Translations under genes and position numbers: made by a program
NCBI GenBank assembly: GCA_964475415.1
Contig: CAYYWZ010000067.1
Coordinates: 1 to 22,193, forward strand
Direction of reading: 5' to 3'
Length of the DNA: 22,193 bases
Origin: CALCMJ01 sp964475415
Lineage (GTDB): Bacteria; Bacteroidota; Bacteroidia; Chitinophagales; Saprospiraceae
In this document: positions 8,740 through 16,422 of the stretch, one piece after another
Numbering within the stretch: position 1 is the first letter of the stretch
How the letters are laid out: each line of letters begins with the position of its first letter
The notes under the pieces: generated by a model
Told to the model about the DNA's origin: nothing
Seen by the model: the letters and a program-made list of their open reading frames with translations, nothing else
The model's database searches: none

Positions 8740-8814
8740 AGCTGTTTTATTTACAAGCTAAATTAAGAAAATCAATCTATCTTATTTTAAGAACGAAATG
8801 AAATCGCATAAATT

Positions 8815-8848
8815 AAAAAAGTGACCTACTTTTACAGCAAGCCACTTT
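8815..8848 (-). terminator. Probable terminator after the small lipoprotein gene
   Basis: On the minus strand, AAAGTG and CACTTT (8843-8848 and 8818-8823) can pair around a 19-nt loop and are followed by six T residues. It lies 39 nt beyond the stop codon of the small lipoprotein and upstream of the M1 peptidase, so it would separate the two transcripts. The stem is only 6 bp, so support is moderate. Confidence 0.4.
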
Positions 8849-8886
8849 ACGCCTTAAACAATTTTTACTCTTTTAGGAATACTTAC

Positions 8887-9438
8887 TTATTCCACATTGG
8901 CTCTAATATTCCAATTGATACTTACATTTTGATTTGTACGCTGTCTGAAGCTCTGCCATTCGTTATCAAGATCAGAAAATAACCAATCTCCATCTGGGTC
9001 AGCTGGACCTGCATCGCAACCAATAGTGTTAATCTCACTGTCATGTAAGAGTTCTAAACAAATCCATATGTCGCCTCCTGTTATTTCTACTTCTCCTGCC
9101 ACCTGATGGGTGTTCCATCCTGTATTAGAAGCTAAGGTTACATTAGAACTATATAGTTCATCGCCAGGACTTGTAGTTGTCCCTTCACCGAATACTTTTA
9201 CCTCAGCTCTTTGAGGAAGATTAGCGAAATAATAGTCTATTGATGATAGAGGAGTTCCTGATAAAGTACTAGTCTCAGCACTTGTAAATCGTGCACAAGC
9301 CTGATAAGTTCCTGCTAGTAAAAATGGAGCATCCGCATTTTCGCTATCGTAAGCTAAGTCTGCATCAGGCAGATCGTCATTGCAGGATACAAAACAAATT
9401 AAACTCAAGCCGAAAAAAATAAAAGATAAATTTTTCAT
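8887..9438 (-). CDS. Small lipoprotein with a CDAGP/NWNIR beta-sandwich module
   Basis: A 183-residue lipoprotein: signal with lipobox FVSC and lipidated C19, then an acidic linker (NDDLPDADLAYDSENAD) that may favour surface exposure in Bacteroidota. Residues about 40-183 look like a single beta-sandwich module that I recognise as common at the ends of large secreted Bacteroidota proteins: ARFT, KVFGEG, WNTHQV, GDIWICLE, CDAGPADPDGDW and a terminal NWNIRA. In those proteins it usually accompanies peptidase or adhesin domains; here it stands alone. No catalytic residues are evident, so a binding or adhesive role is an inference. It lies 105 bp downstream of the DUF4249 gene on the same strand and may share its transcript or have its own promoter. 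Confidence 0.75.
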   Translation of the reverse strand: MKNLSFIFFGLSLICFVSCNDDLPDADLAYDSENADAPFLLAGTYQACARFTSAETSTLSGTPLSSIDYYFANLPQRAEVKVFGEGTTTSPGDELYSSNVTLASNTGWNTHQVAGEVEITGGDIWICLELLHDSEINTIGCDAGPADPDGDWLFSDLDNEWQSFRQRTNQNVSINWNIRANVE

Positions 9439-9543
9439 GATTTCTATTTTTAATAAAAATATAATTAAACCTTAATTTTCACAAATATTGAATCCGTATT
9501 AATAGGAATTTAATAATTACTTTGATTTTCTTAACATTTACAA

Positions 9544-10446
9544 TTATTCTATTGTTACTTCTAATGCTGAAATAGCAGCTACATTAAAAACACCTAGAAC
9601 TTCTAACGAATTATTCTCATTGTTTATATTGCCTGGAGTATTAGCGATAGGTTCTGCAAAGATTCCATTATTTGCATTAAGCAGTTGATCTCTTGCACTC
9701 TCTAGAAAACTAAATGCTGGATTAGAAATAGAATGAATCTCTACTCGTATAATATCTTCTGGAAAATAAGGAGCAAAACGATTGTCGGAAGTGTCTGGAA
9801 CTTCATTAACCAGTTCTCTTACAGGCGTTATAAATATAAACCCATCAACCTGTGCTCCTGAATCGAAACCAGCATCCCAGGCTATATTTAATTCCTCTGG
9901 CTTATTAAGGTAGACTCCGTTTTTAAAAGTTTTGATCCAGTAAGTATCGTTCAGTCCTATAAGGTCTCTGGAGAAGAAATTGCAATAGATTCCGTCCGGC
10001 CCAGATAGATCATCTTCTCTGAATTCTTGTCCTATAGAATCTACTGGAGGAACTCTGTACAATTGTGTAGCAGCAGAATAACGTTCGCTACCATTAACGA
10101 TTTCAAGAGAAAAATTATCACCTATCGTACCTAAACTTTCCCCTGCAGATGGTGTCCATAGATAACTTCCATCTCCCTGATCTTCGAATGTATAGACAGT
10201 ATTGTCGTCCATTCTTGTTACTTGTACTTGAGCACCGGTGATATCATTTCTCGATAGACTATCAAAGTAAGGTATAGTTGTATTGATGGTAATCGTCTGT
10301 GTTTCTGATAAGTTGTTAAGCCATGCATCTACAACAATTTGTGTTGGAGCATCATCTAATTCTATGTCGATGACATCTTCGCAAGAGCTAAATATTATGA
10401 TGAAGGCGATACTTATTAATACTATATATTTATTATAATTAATCAT
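9544..10446 (-). CDS. DUF4249 domain lipoprotein
   Basis: A 300-residue protein of the DUF4249 family, which in Bacteroidota is typically encoded just downstream of TonB-dependent receptors with a carboxypeptidase-regulatory domain; its role is thought to be ligand capture or delivery at the outer membrane, but it is not characterised. The signal ends in FSSC with C22 as the lipidated residue, followed by the characteristic EDVIDIEL and a QIVVDAWLNN strand. I chose the ATG at 10446 because it gives the normal lipoprotein signal and lies one base after the receptor stop (TAA-G-ATG). The longer frame reaching back into the receptor gene is not plausible. Translation is very probably coupled to the receptor. 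Confidence 0.88.
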   Translation of the reverse strand: MINYNKYIVLISIAFIIIFSSCEDVIDIELDDAPTQIVVDAWLNNLSETQTITINTTIPYFDSLSRNDITGAQVQVTRMDDNTVYTFEDQGDGSYLWTPSAGESLGTIGDNFSLEIVNGSERYSAATQLYRVPPVDSIGQEFREDDLSGPDGIYCNFFSRDLIGLNDTYWIKTFKNGVYLNKPEELNIAWDAGFDSGAQVDGFIFITPVRELVNEVPDTSDNRFAPYFPEDIIRVEIHSISNPAFSFLESARDQLLNANNGIFAEPIANTPGNINNENNSLEVLGVFNVAAISALEVTIE

Positions 10447-10447
10447 C

Positions 10448-12823
10448 TTATTGAAATTTAAAATTGTAAGAGATAGAAGGGATGAAATTACCAATAACAG
10501 AGAGCTGTACTGCATCTGTGCTTGTAGGCTGACCAGGAGCTATTCTCTTTTGATTCTGCCTGAAAAATATAGAGAAAGGATTTCGTTTACTGTAGACATT
10601 ATAAATTGAGAAAACCCATTCTCCTTTCCATTTTTTTCCTGGGCGATCTTTTCCCTTTAACGTTGCGCCTAGATCTAATCTATGGTATACTGGAATATTG
10701 ACATTATTACGAACATCATTGCCATTATGTGGAATAACTAGACCTTGCTGCTCGAACCTAGAAGTGGGGAAAGTTGTAGGCGTACCACTTATAAATGCAA
10801 AATTAGCACTTAAGGTCCAGCGTTTTCCAGCGTCATAAAAGCTTGTGATGCTGAGATTGTGTCGCTGGTCAAATCTTGCAGGAAACCATTCACCTCTATT
10901 TATTCCTTCTACCTGTCTCTCTGTTTTAGCTAAGGTGTAGCTTAACCATCCGTAAAATTTTCCTTTGGTTTTTTTTAACATAAATTCTAAGCCATAAGCT
11001 CTACCATCTCCTGCTAGCAGATCACCTTCTAGAAACTCATTAAGTATAAGGTCAGCGCCATCTATATATTCTACAAGATTATTCATATTCTTGTAATACA
11101 CTTCTGTTGTTAGTTCGTAAGTATTATTCTTTAGATTCTTAAAAAACCCTAGAGCAACCTGATCAGCTGTTTGAGGTTTTATATTATTTGTACTAGGTGT
11201 CCAGACATCTACAGGTGTAGAAGCGGTAGTGTTAGATATTAGGTGAATATATTGTGTTGTTCTATTATAACTTAGTTTAAATGAGTTATTCGAGTTAAGC
11301 TGATATTTCATAGAGAATCTAGGTTCAAAATTGCCATAACTCACAATAGATTCCCACTGACCGAAAGGTTCAGAAACAGATGCCACAGGTCTTCTTTCTC
11401 CTAATGGCGCATCTCCAAACTCATAAGCTCTTCCTGCTCCTGTATAATTAAAGTGTGAATATCTCAGGCCATAGTTCAGCGAGATATTATCTCCTAATTC
11501 TTGTTCGTTTTCAACAAATACAGAACTCTCTATAGCGTACTTGCTATCTAGACTTATATCTGTTGTCTCTCCTTCGCTCACACCCATTGCTCTTCCTGGA
11601 TCGAAAGTATAACCGATAATCTGTCCACCAAATCGTATGATGTTTTCTGGATTTACAAAGTAGGTGAACTCTGGCTTGACGCTGTAATTATCAATACTAG
11701 CATCCCAGTCAAACCTATTAGCAGAATCATCTCCAAAGGCAATCTGATATTTATAATCACTATAGAATAAAGTAACATTACTAAAAAGCTTATCACTGAA
11801 TAGATGATTCCATCTTAGTGTTCCAGTGCTATTACCCCAGTTAAATCCTGCTTGCTCACCAAACCCAAAATTATCTCTTCCGAAGTAACCTGAGAGATAG
11901 AATCTATTTTTTTCGTTTAGATTATAATTTGTTTTGAGGGTAAGATCATAAAAATTAAGAACCGAACCATCCAATCCATCTTGCAAGAAAGGTCCTGCAA
12001 GTACGTCTATATAAGATCTTCTCCCTGCTACAATAAAAGAAGATTTGTCTTTAACAATGGGTGCTTCCACTGACAATCTGCTAAAGATTAGACCCACTCC
12101 ACCATTTATAGCTAGCGACTTACTATTCCCCTCTTTCATTCTTACATCTAGAATAGAAGAAAGTCTTCCTCCGTATCTTGCAGGAATACCTCCTTTATAT
12201 AGTTTGACATCTTTTACAGCATCTGGATTGAACACCGAAAAGAATCCAAACAAATGTGAAGAATTGAAAACTGGTGCCTCATCAAGAAGCACTAAGTTCT
12301 GATCGATACTTCCACCTCTGACATTAAACCCTGAGGCACCTTCTCCGACAGAACTTACTCCAGGTAGTAGCTGAATACTTCTTAGGATTTCTATCTCTCC
12401 TAGTAGCGAAGGCATTTTTTTTATGGTTTGAATATCCATCTTATTGACACTCATCTCTAGTTCACTTACATTCTTATCTGCGGCTTCGGCTGTAACGACT
12501 ACTTCGTCTATTATAGAAGAAGCTAGGCCTAGTTCTATGTTGAGTTTTTGATTTTCTTTGAGAGCAATAGGGATATCTTGTGACTCGAATCCAACATAGG
12601 AAATTTGTAAGGTGTAATCACCTGCAGGCACTGTGAGAGAATAGAATCCATATTCATTACTAAGTACGCCAGATTGTAATTCTGTAATATAGGCTGTAGC
12701 GCCTATTAAGGTTTCTCCATTAGCAGCATCTTTGATATATCCACTAAGGGTTACATCATCTTGTGAGAAAATAGAAAGAGATAGCAAAGTACCAATAAAG
12801 GAGAGTGTAAATAATCTTATCAT
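10448..12823 (-). CDS. TonB-dependent outer-membrane receptor
   Basis: A 791-residue outer-membrane transporter. It has a signal peptide (1-20, ending IFSQ), a carboxypeptidase-regulatory-like beta domain (about 24-105: SGYIKDAANGETLIGATAY, YGFYSLTVPAGDYTLQISYVG), then a plug domain (about 120-230) with LLPGVSSVGEGASGFNVRGG, LVLLDEAPVFNSSHLFG and PARYGGRLSSILDVR, and a beta-barrel to the C-terminus. It would use TonB/ExbBD energy to import a ligand too large or rare for porins. The substrate cannot be read from the sequence. No SusD-like partner is present, so it is not a canonical Sus pair; the partner here is the DUF4249 lipoprotein. A TATTTTG element lies 67 bp upstream of the start. Confidence 0.93.
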   Translation of the reverse strand: MIRLFTLSFIGTLLSLSIFSQDDVTLSGYIKDAANGETLIGATAYITELQSGVLSNEYGFYSLTVPAGDYTLQISYVGFESQDIPIALKENQKLNIELGLASSIIDEVVVTAEAADKNVSELEMSVNKMDIQTIKKMPSLLGEIEILRSIQLLPGVSSVGEGASGFNVRGGSIDQNLVLLDEAPVFNSSHLFGFFSVFNPDAVKDVKLYKGGIPARYGGRLSSILDVRMKEGNSKSLAINGGVGLIFSRLSVEAPIVKDKSSFIVAGRRSYIDVLAGPFLQDGLDGSVLNFYDLTLKTNYNLNEKNRFYLSGYFGRDNFGFGEQAGFNWGNSTGTLRWNHLFSDKLFSNVTLFYSDYKYQIAFGDDSANRFDWDASIDNYSVKPEFTYFVNPENIIRFGGQIIGYTFDPGRAMGVSEGETTDISLDSKYAIESSVFVENEQELGDNISLNYGLRYSHFNYTGAGRAYEFGDAPLGERRPVASVSEPFGQWESIVSYGNFEPRFSMKYQLNSNNSFKLSYNRTTQYIHLISNTTASTPVDVWTPSTNNIKPQTADQVALGFFKNLKNNTYELTTEVYYKNMNNLVEYIDGADLILNEFLEGDLLAGDGRAYGLEFMLKKTKGKFYGWLSYTLAKTERQVEGINRGEWFPARFDQRHNLSITSFYDAGKRWTLSANFAFISGTPTTFPTSRFEQQGLVIPHNGNDVRNNVNIPVYHRLDLGATLKGKDRPGKKWKGEWVFSIYNVYSKRNPFSIFFRQNQKRIAPGQPTSTDAVQLSVIGNFIPSISYNFKFQ

Positions 12824-12889
12824 AACTGATTTCTTCTTGTATATATCTGTATTGTACCTAATTGTAACAAAAGGTTGCTTGAACGGTTA

Positions 12890-12896
12890 CAAAATA
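12890..12896 (-). promoter_or_regulatory. Putative -7 element for the TonB receptor operon
   Basis: The minus strand reads GTTATTTTGTAAC here. TATTTTG resembles the Bacteroidota -7 box TAnnTTTG with one base fewer, and the same element recurs before three other transcription units in this window. It is 67 bp from the receptor ATG. No clear -33 box was found, so this is tentative. Confidence 0.3.
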
Positions 12897-13030
12897 ACGT
12901 CCTTTTATTCATTTAAAAGATGCTTTTAGATCATAATCTAGTTTTTATAGACTAAATCTTAATAAGCTTTCTTCTTAGGGTCAGATTATATTTAATAGTC
13001 CTTTGGTAATGCGTTTTATTTTCATTTTAT

Positions 13031-13037
13031 TATTTTG
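13031..13037 (+). promoter_or_regulatory. Putative -7 element for the sugar-oxidation cluster
   Basis: TATTTTG occurs 29 bp before the ATG of the first TIM-barrel gene, with a TTTG at 13002-13005 about 25 bp upstream that may act as the -33 box. The spacing is somewhat longer than the usual 17-23 bp. The location in a divergent intergenic region fits a promoter. Confidence 0.35.
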
Positions 13038-13066
13038 AGGTTTTAACGAAATTCAGAATTTAACTA

Positions 13067-13951
13067 ATGTCAAAAGGCTTAGAAAGACGCGATGCTATAA
13101 AGCTTGGATTAGCTGCTACAATAATACCTGCAATATCTTGTAATGTAAAAGGGAAATCTAAACTTGACATAGATATGCAAGCATCTAGAAAAAATCAAAT
13201 TTTACATTCTGCTTGTCGATGGTGCTACAATGATACTCCCTTAGAAGAACTTGCGGATAAGGCCAAAGATATAGGCTTACAATCCATAGAACTTCTAAAC
13301 CCAGATGAGTGGGAAATCATGTTCTCAAGAGGTCTTAATTGTGCTATCTCTAACGGTAGTCCCTTAGGAATTACAAAAGGATTTAATGACCTTAAAAATC
13401 ATCGTCAATTACAAGAAGATATAGAACCTATTCTTATTAGTGCTGCGGAAAAAGGTATTCCTAATGTAATCTGTTTTTCTGGTAATAGGAATGGCACCTC
13501 TTTTGATCAAGGATTAGAAAATTGCGCTCGGGGATTAGAACCACTTGCTAAGATTGCAGAAAAGTATAATGTGAATCTTGTCATGGAATTACTCAATAGT
13601 AAAGTAGATCATGCGGATTACCAATGTGACAATTCACCCTGGGGAGTTAAATTAGTAGAAAAGCTAGGTTCTCCTAGGTTTAAACTGTTATACGACATAT
13701 ATCATATGCAGATTATGGAAGGAGATGTTATTGCTACGATAAGGAAGAATAAGGATTACATAGCTCATTATCATACAGGTGGGGTTCCAGGTAGGAATGA
13801 GATAGAAGAAAACCAGGAGTTAAATTATAAGGCCATATGTGAGGCAATAATCGCTACTGGATACAAAGGATACTTAGGACAAGAGTTTATACCTACCAGG
13901 GAAGATCCTTTTATCTCTCTTTCAAAGGCTATTGATATTTGTGATATCTAA
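13067..13951 (+). CDS. TIM-barrel isomerase, hydroxypyruvate isomerase-like, Tat lipoprotein
   Basis: This 294-residue protein belongs to the xylose-isomerase-like TIM-barrel (AP_endonuc_2) superfamily and resembles hydroxypyruvate isomerases (GLQSIELL, ICFSGNRNG, LVMELLNSKVDH, LLYDIYHMQIMEGD, YHTGGVPGRNE, YLGQEFIPTRE). Likely metal or catalytic residues are E174, D210, H213, H236 and E273. Unlike the cytosolic enzyme, it starts with a twin-arginine-type signal (ERRDAIKLG, R7/R8) and a lipobox-like PAISC with C25, so it is probably exported folded and membrane-anchored. It is first in a same-strand cluster with a GMC dehydrogenase and its partner, so its true substrate is more likely a keto-sugar or ketoglycoside than hydroxypyruvate. 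A 122-bp gap with a promoter-like element separates it from the next gene. Confidence 0.85.
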   Translation: MSKGLERRDAIKLGLAATIIPAISCNVKGKSKLDIDMQASRKNQILHSACRWCYNDTPLEELADKAKDIGLQSIELLNPDEWEIMFSRGLNCAISNGSPLGITKGFNDLKNHRQLQEDIEPILISAAEKGIPNVICFSGNRNGTSFDQGLENCARGLEPLAKIAEKYNVNLVMELLNSKVDHADYQCDNSPWGVKLVEKLGSPRFKLLYDIYHMQIMEGDVIATIRKNKDYIAHYHTGGVPGRNEIEENQELNYKAICEAIIATGYKGYLGQEFIPTREDPFISLSKAIDICDI

Positions 13952-13993
13952 TAGAAGAATATAATTTTGATATAAGAAGTTATTAATATTTAC

Positions 13994-14000
13994 TATTTTG
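13994..14000 (+). promoter_or_regulatory. Putative -7 element before the GMC dehydrogenase
   Basis: ACTATTTTGACA contains the same TATTTTG element, 73 bp before the dehydrogenase ATG, with a TTTTG near 13966-13970 at a plausible -33 distance. This suggests the last three genes of the cluster can be transcribed independently of the first. Tentative. Confidence 0.3.
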
Positions 14001-14073
14001 ACATTTTTATAACGTACATCTATTACTACGGCAGAAAGCTAGTTTGTAAAAAGAAATATTTAAATAAGAAATC

Positions 14074-15783
14074 ATGTATTTTAATTCTAAAGGAAAAGAT
14101 GAAGTTACCTATGACGCTATTGTTATAGGTTCGGGTATGGCTGGAGGTTGGTCAGCAAAGGAGCTTACAGAAAAGGGACTTAAGACGCTAGTCTTAGAAA
14201 GAGGAAGAAATATAAAACACCCAGAATATCCTACTGCTAATCTAGATAGCTGGGATGTACCTAATCGAGGGCGATTAACAGAAGAAGAATGGAAGGATTA
14301 CGAAAAACAAAAAAGAACTGGCTATACAGTTTCTCAGTATACCAAGGACTTGTGGGTCAAGGATACAGAACATCCTTATAACGAGGCAAAACCTTTTGAT
14401 TGGATAAGAGGGTATCATGTAGGCGGAAGATCATTACTATGGGGAAGACAGAGTTATAGATGGAGTGACTTAGATTTTACAGCTAATGGAAGAGAGGGCG
14501 TAGCTATAGACTGGCCTATAAGATATGCTGATATAGAGAAGTGGTATGACTATGTGGAAGATTTTGTAGGTATAAGTGGACAGGCAGAAGGCTTACACCA
14601 ATTACCTGATAGCAAATTTCAACCTGCTATGGAGCTTAACTGTATAGAAAAACATGTCAAAGATAAAGTCGCTAAAGCTTATAACGATAGAATTCTTACC
14701 ATAGGTAGGGTAGCTCATATAACTAAGACTGGAGGACATAATGGGAGGGGTACTTGTCAAAGTAGAAATAGATGTGTAAGAGGTTGTCCTTATGGAGCAT
14801 ATTTTAGTTCTAATTCATCTACACTACCAGCTGCAGCAGCAACAGGAAATTTGACATTAAGACCTTTTTCTATTGTACATTCTATAATCTATGATGATAA
14901 GACACAGAAAGCAACTGGTGTAAGGGTGATAGATACAGAGACTAAAGAGACACTTGAATTTTACGCTAAGATTATTTTTTTAAATGCTTCAGCACTGCCT
15001 ACGGCTTCTATATTGCTTAACTCTAAGTCCGCAAGATTTCCTGACGGTATGGGGAACGACAGTGGAGAGTTAGGTCATAATATAATGGATCATCATTTCC
15101 AGGTGGGAGCTAGAGGAACTTCAGAGGAGTATCAAGACCAGTATTATAAGGGAAGGAGACCTAATGGAATTTTTGTCCCTAGGTTCAGGAATATAGATAA
15201 AAATACAAAGCAAAAAGATTTTCTTAGAGGTTATGGATACCAAGGTGGCGGAGGAAGACAGAATTGGTATAGACCTGCAGAGTCAGCTAAGTATGGTGCA
15301 GCCTTCAAAGAAGAATTATTAGCTCCAGGAGATTGGACGATGTCGCTTCATGGATTCGGAGAATGTCTTCCTTATCACGATAATAATATGGTTCTGGATT
15401 ATCAGAAATTAGATAAGTGGGGCTTGCCGACAATTACCTTAGATGTGGAATGGAAGGAAAATGAATATGCTATGCGTAAAGATATGAAACAGCAGGCGGT
15501 AGAAATGTTAGAGGCTTCTGGAATCAAGAATGTAAAACCGTTTGAGAATAGATGTGCTCCCGGTCTCGGTATTCATGAGATGGGAACTGCGAGAATGGGA
15601 AAAGACCCTAAGACTTCGGTTCTCAATAAATGGAATCAGGTTCATGCAGTGAAAAACGTATTTGTAACAGACGGAGCTTGTATGACCTCAGCAGCGAATC
15701 AAAATCCATCTTTAACTTATATGGCATTGTCAGCTAGAGCTGCTAACCATGCTGTTGATGAATTGAAAAAAGATAATATATAA
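14074..15783 (+). CDS. GMC-family FAD dehydrogenase, catalytic subunit
   Basis: A 569-residue flavoprotein of the glucose-methanol-choline oxidoreductase family, close in layout to the large subunits of gluconate 2-dehydrogenase, fructose dehydrogenase and saccharide 3-dehydrogenases. The Rossmann FAD motif is GSGMAGG (19-25) followed by LERGR (E42). A cysteine motif C228-x5-C234-x3-C238 (RCVRGCP) sits where related FAD dehydrogenases bind a 3Fe-4S cluster. Near the C-terminus, GIHEMGTARMG supplies the likely catalytic His (H501) and NQNPSLT the partner Asn (N544). It would remove hydrides from a sugar hydroxyl and pass electrons outward rather than to oxygen. It has no signal of its own; the next gene encodes a Tat-signal partner, so it is probably carried out as a hitchhiker. 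Substrate unknown. Confidence 0.9.
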   Translation: MYFNSKGKDEVTYDAIVIGSGMAGGWSAKELTEKGLKTLVLERGRNIKHPEYPTANLDSWDVPNRGRLTEEEWKDYEKQKRTGYTVSQYTKDLWVKDTEHPYNEAKPFDWIRGYHVGGRSLLWGRQSYRWSDLDFTANGREGVAIDWPIRYADIEKWYDYVEDFVGISGQAEGLHQLPDSKFQPAMELNCIEKHVKDKVAKAYNDRILTIGRVAHITKTGGHNGRGTCQSRNRCVRGCPYGAYFSSNSSTLPAAAATGNLTLRPFSIVHSIIYDDKTQKATGVRVIDTETKETLEFYAKIIFLNASALPTASILLNSKSARFPDGMGNDSGELGHNIMDHHFQVGARGTSEEYQDQYYKGRRPNGIFVPRFRNIDKNTKQKDFLRGYGYQGGGGRQNWYRPAESAKYGAAFKEELLAPGDWTMSLHGFGECLPYHDNNMVLDYQKLDKWGLPTITLDVEWKENEYAMRKDMKQQAVEMLEASGIKNVKPFENRCAPGLGIHEMGTARMGKDPKTSVLNKWNQVHAVKNVFVTDGACMTSAANQNPSLTYMALSARAANHAVDELKKDNI

Positions 15784-15834
15784 TATGGTAAAGCACGAGA
15801 TTAAATAAATTTTGGAAGCTTAAGAAAAAATAAA

Positions 15835-16410
15835 ATGAAAAGGAGAAAAGCAATTAAGTTATCAGCAGCAGGAATTTTAGGAGCAGCATTAGCTACTGGA
15901 GGATCGGTAGCTTTTTTAGGAGGCTGTAAGGCAGAAACAAAGCCTGATTGGATGCCTTCTGGAATGGATCTAAATCAATTAGATTTAGTCACAGAGATGG
16001 CGGAGATGATCATTCCTAAGACGGATACACCAGGAGCTAAAGACGCTCTAGTACATCGATATATAGATAATGCCGTACATAAGTTTTTCACTCCTGAGCA
16101 GAAAACTTTGTTCACTGAAGCGCTAACAATGGTGGAAAAATTAAGTACTGATCTTACAGGGAAGTCCTTTGTGAAAACGGATAACGAGGGTCGAACTAAA
16201 GTTATGGATGCCCTGGTTACTGATTCAGAAGAATATAATAAACAAGGGAATGAAGAACCGCATATTTTCGATGCGATGGTAGAAATGGTAAGACATGGAT
16301 TTTTTACTTCTGAGGTAGGAGCTACCGAAGCTCTAATTTATGATCCAGTTCCTGGTCCATACAAGGGGTGCGTACCTTATGAAGATATTGGAGGGCAGTG
16401 GGCATTATAA
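15835..16410 (+). CDS. Gluconate 2-dehydrogenase subunit 3 family protein (Tat partner)
   Basis: A 191-residue protein matching the gluconate 2-dehydrogenase subunit 3 family: after the signal come LDLVTEMAEMIIPKTDTPGA, FFTPEQKTLF, a helical middle and a C-terminal DPVPGPYKGCVPYE. The N-terminus is a twin-arginine signal (MKRRKAIKLS, R3/R4) followed by a hydrophobic stretch and a lipobox-like FLGGC with C31. In known complexes this small subunit is needed for folding and Tat export of the GMC subunit, which lacks a signal. It starts 51 bp after the dehydrogenase stop, consistent with an operon. No haem-binding CxxCH is present, so it is not the electron acceptor. Confidence 0.88.
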   Translation: MKRRKAIKLSAAGILGAALATGGSVAFLGGCKAETKPDWMPSGMDLNQLDLVTEMAEMIIPKTDTPGAKDALVHRYIDNAVHKFFTPEQKTLFTEALTMVEKLSTDLTGKSFVKTDNEGRTKVMDALVTDSEEYNKQGNEEPHIFDAMVEMVRHGFFTSEVGATEALIYDPVPGPYKGCVPYEDIGGQWAL

Positions 16411-16422
16411 AAAAAAAAGATT

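Noticed and set aside
10447..10515. Upstream extension of the DUF4249 gene
   Set aside because: It adds 23 residues that overlap the receptor coding sequence. The ATG at 10446 gives a normal lipoprotein signal and the tight TAA-G-ATG junction.
10448..12823. SusC-type nutrient receptor
   Set aside because: It has the carboxypeptidase-like N-domain, but it is shorter (791 residues) than typical SusC proteins, has no SusD gene beside it, and has a DUF4249 partner instead.
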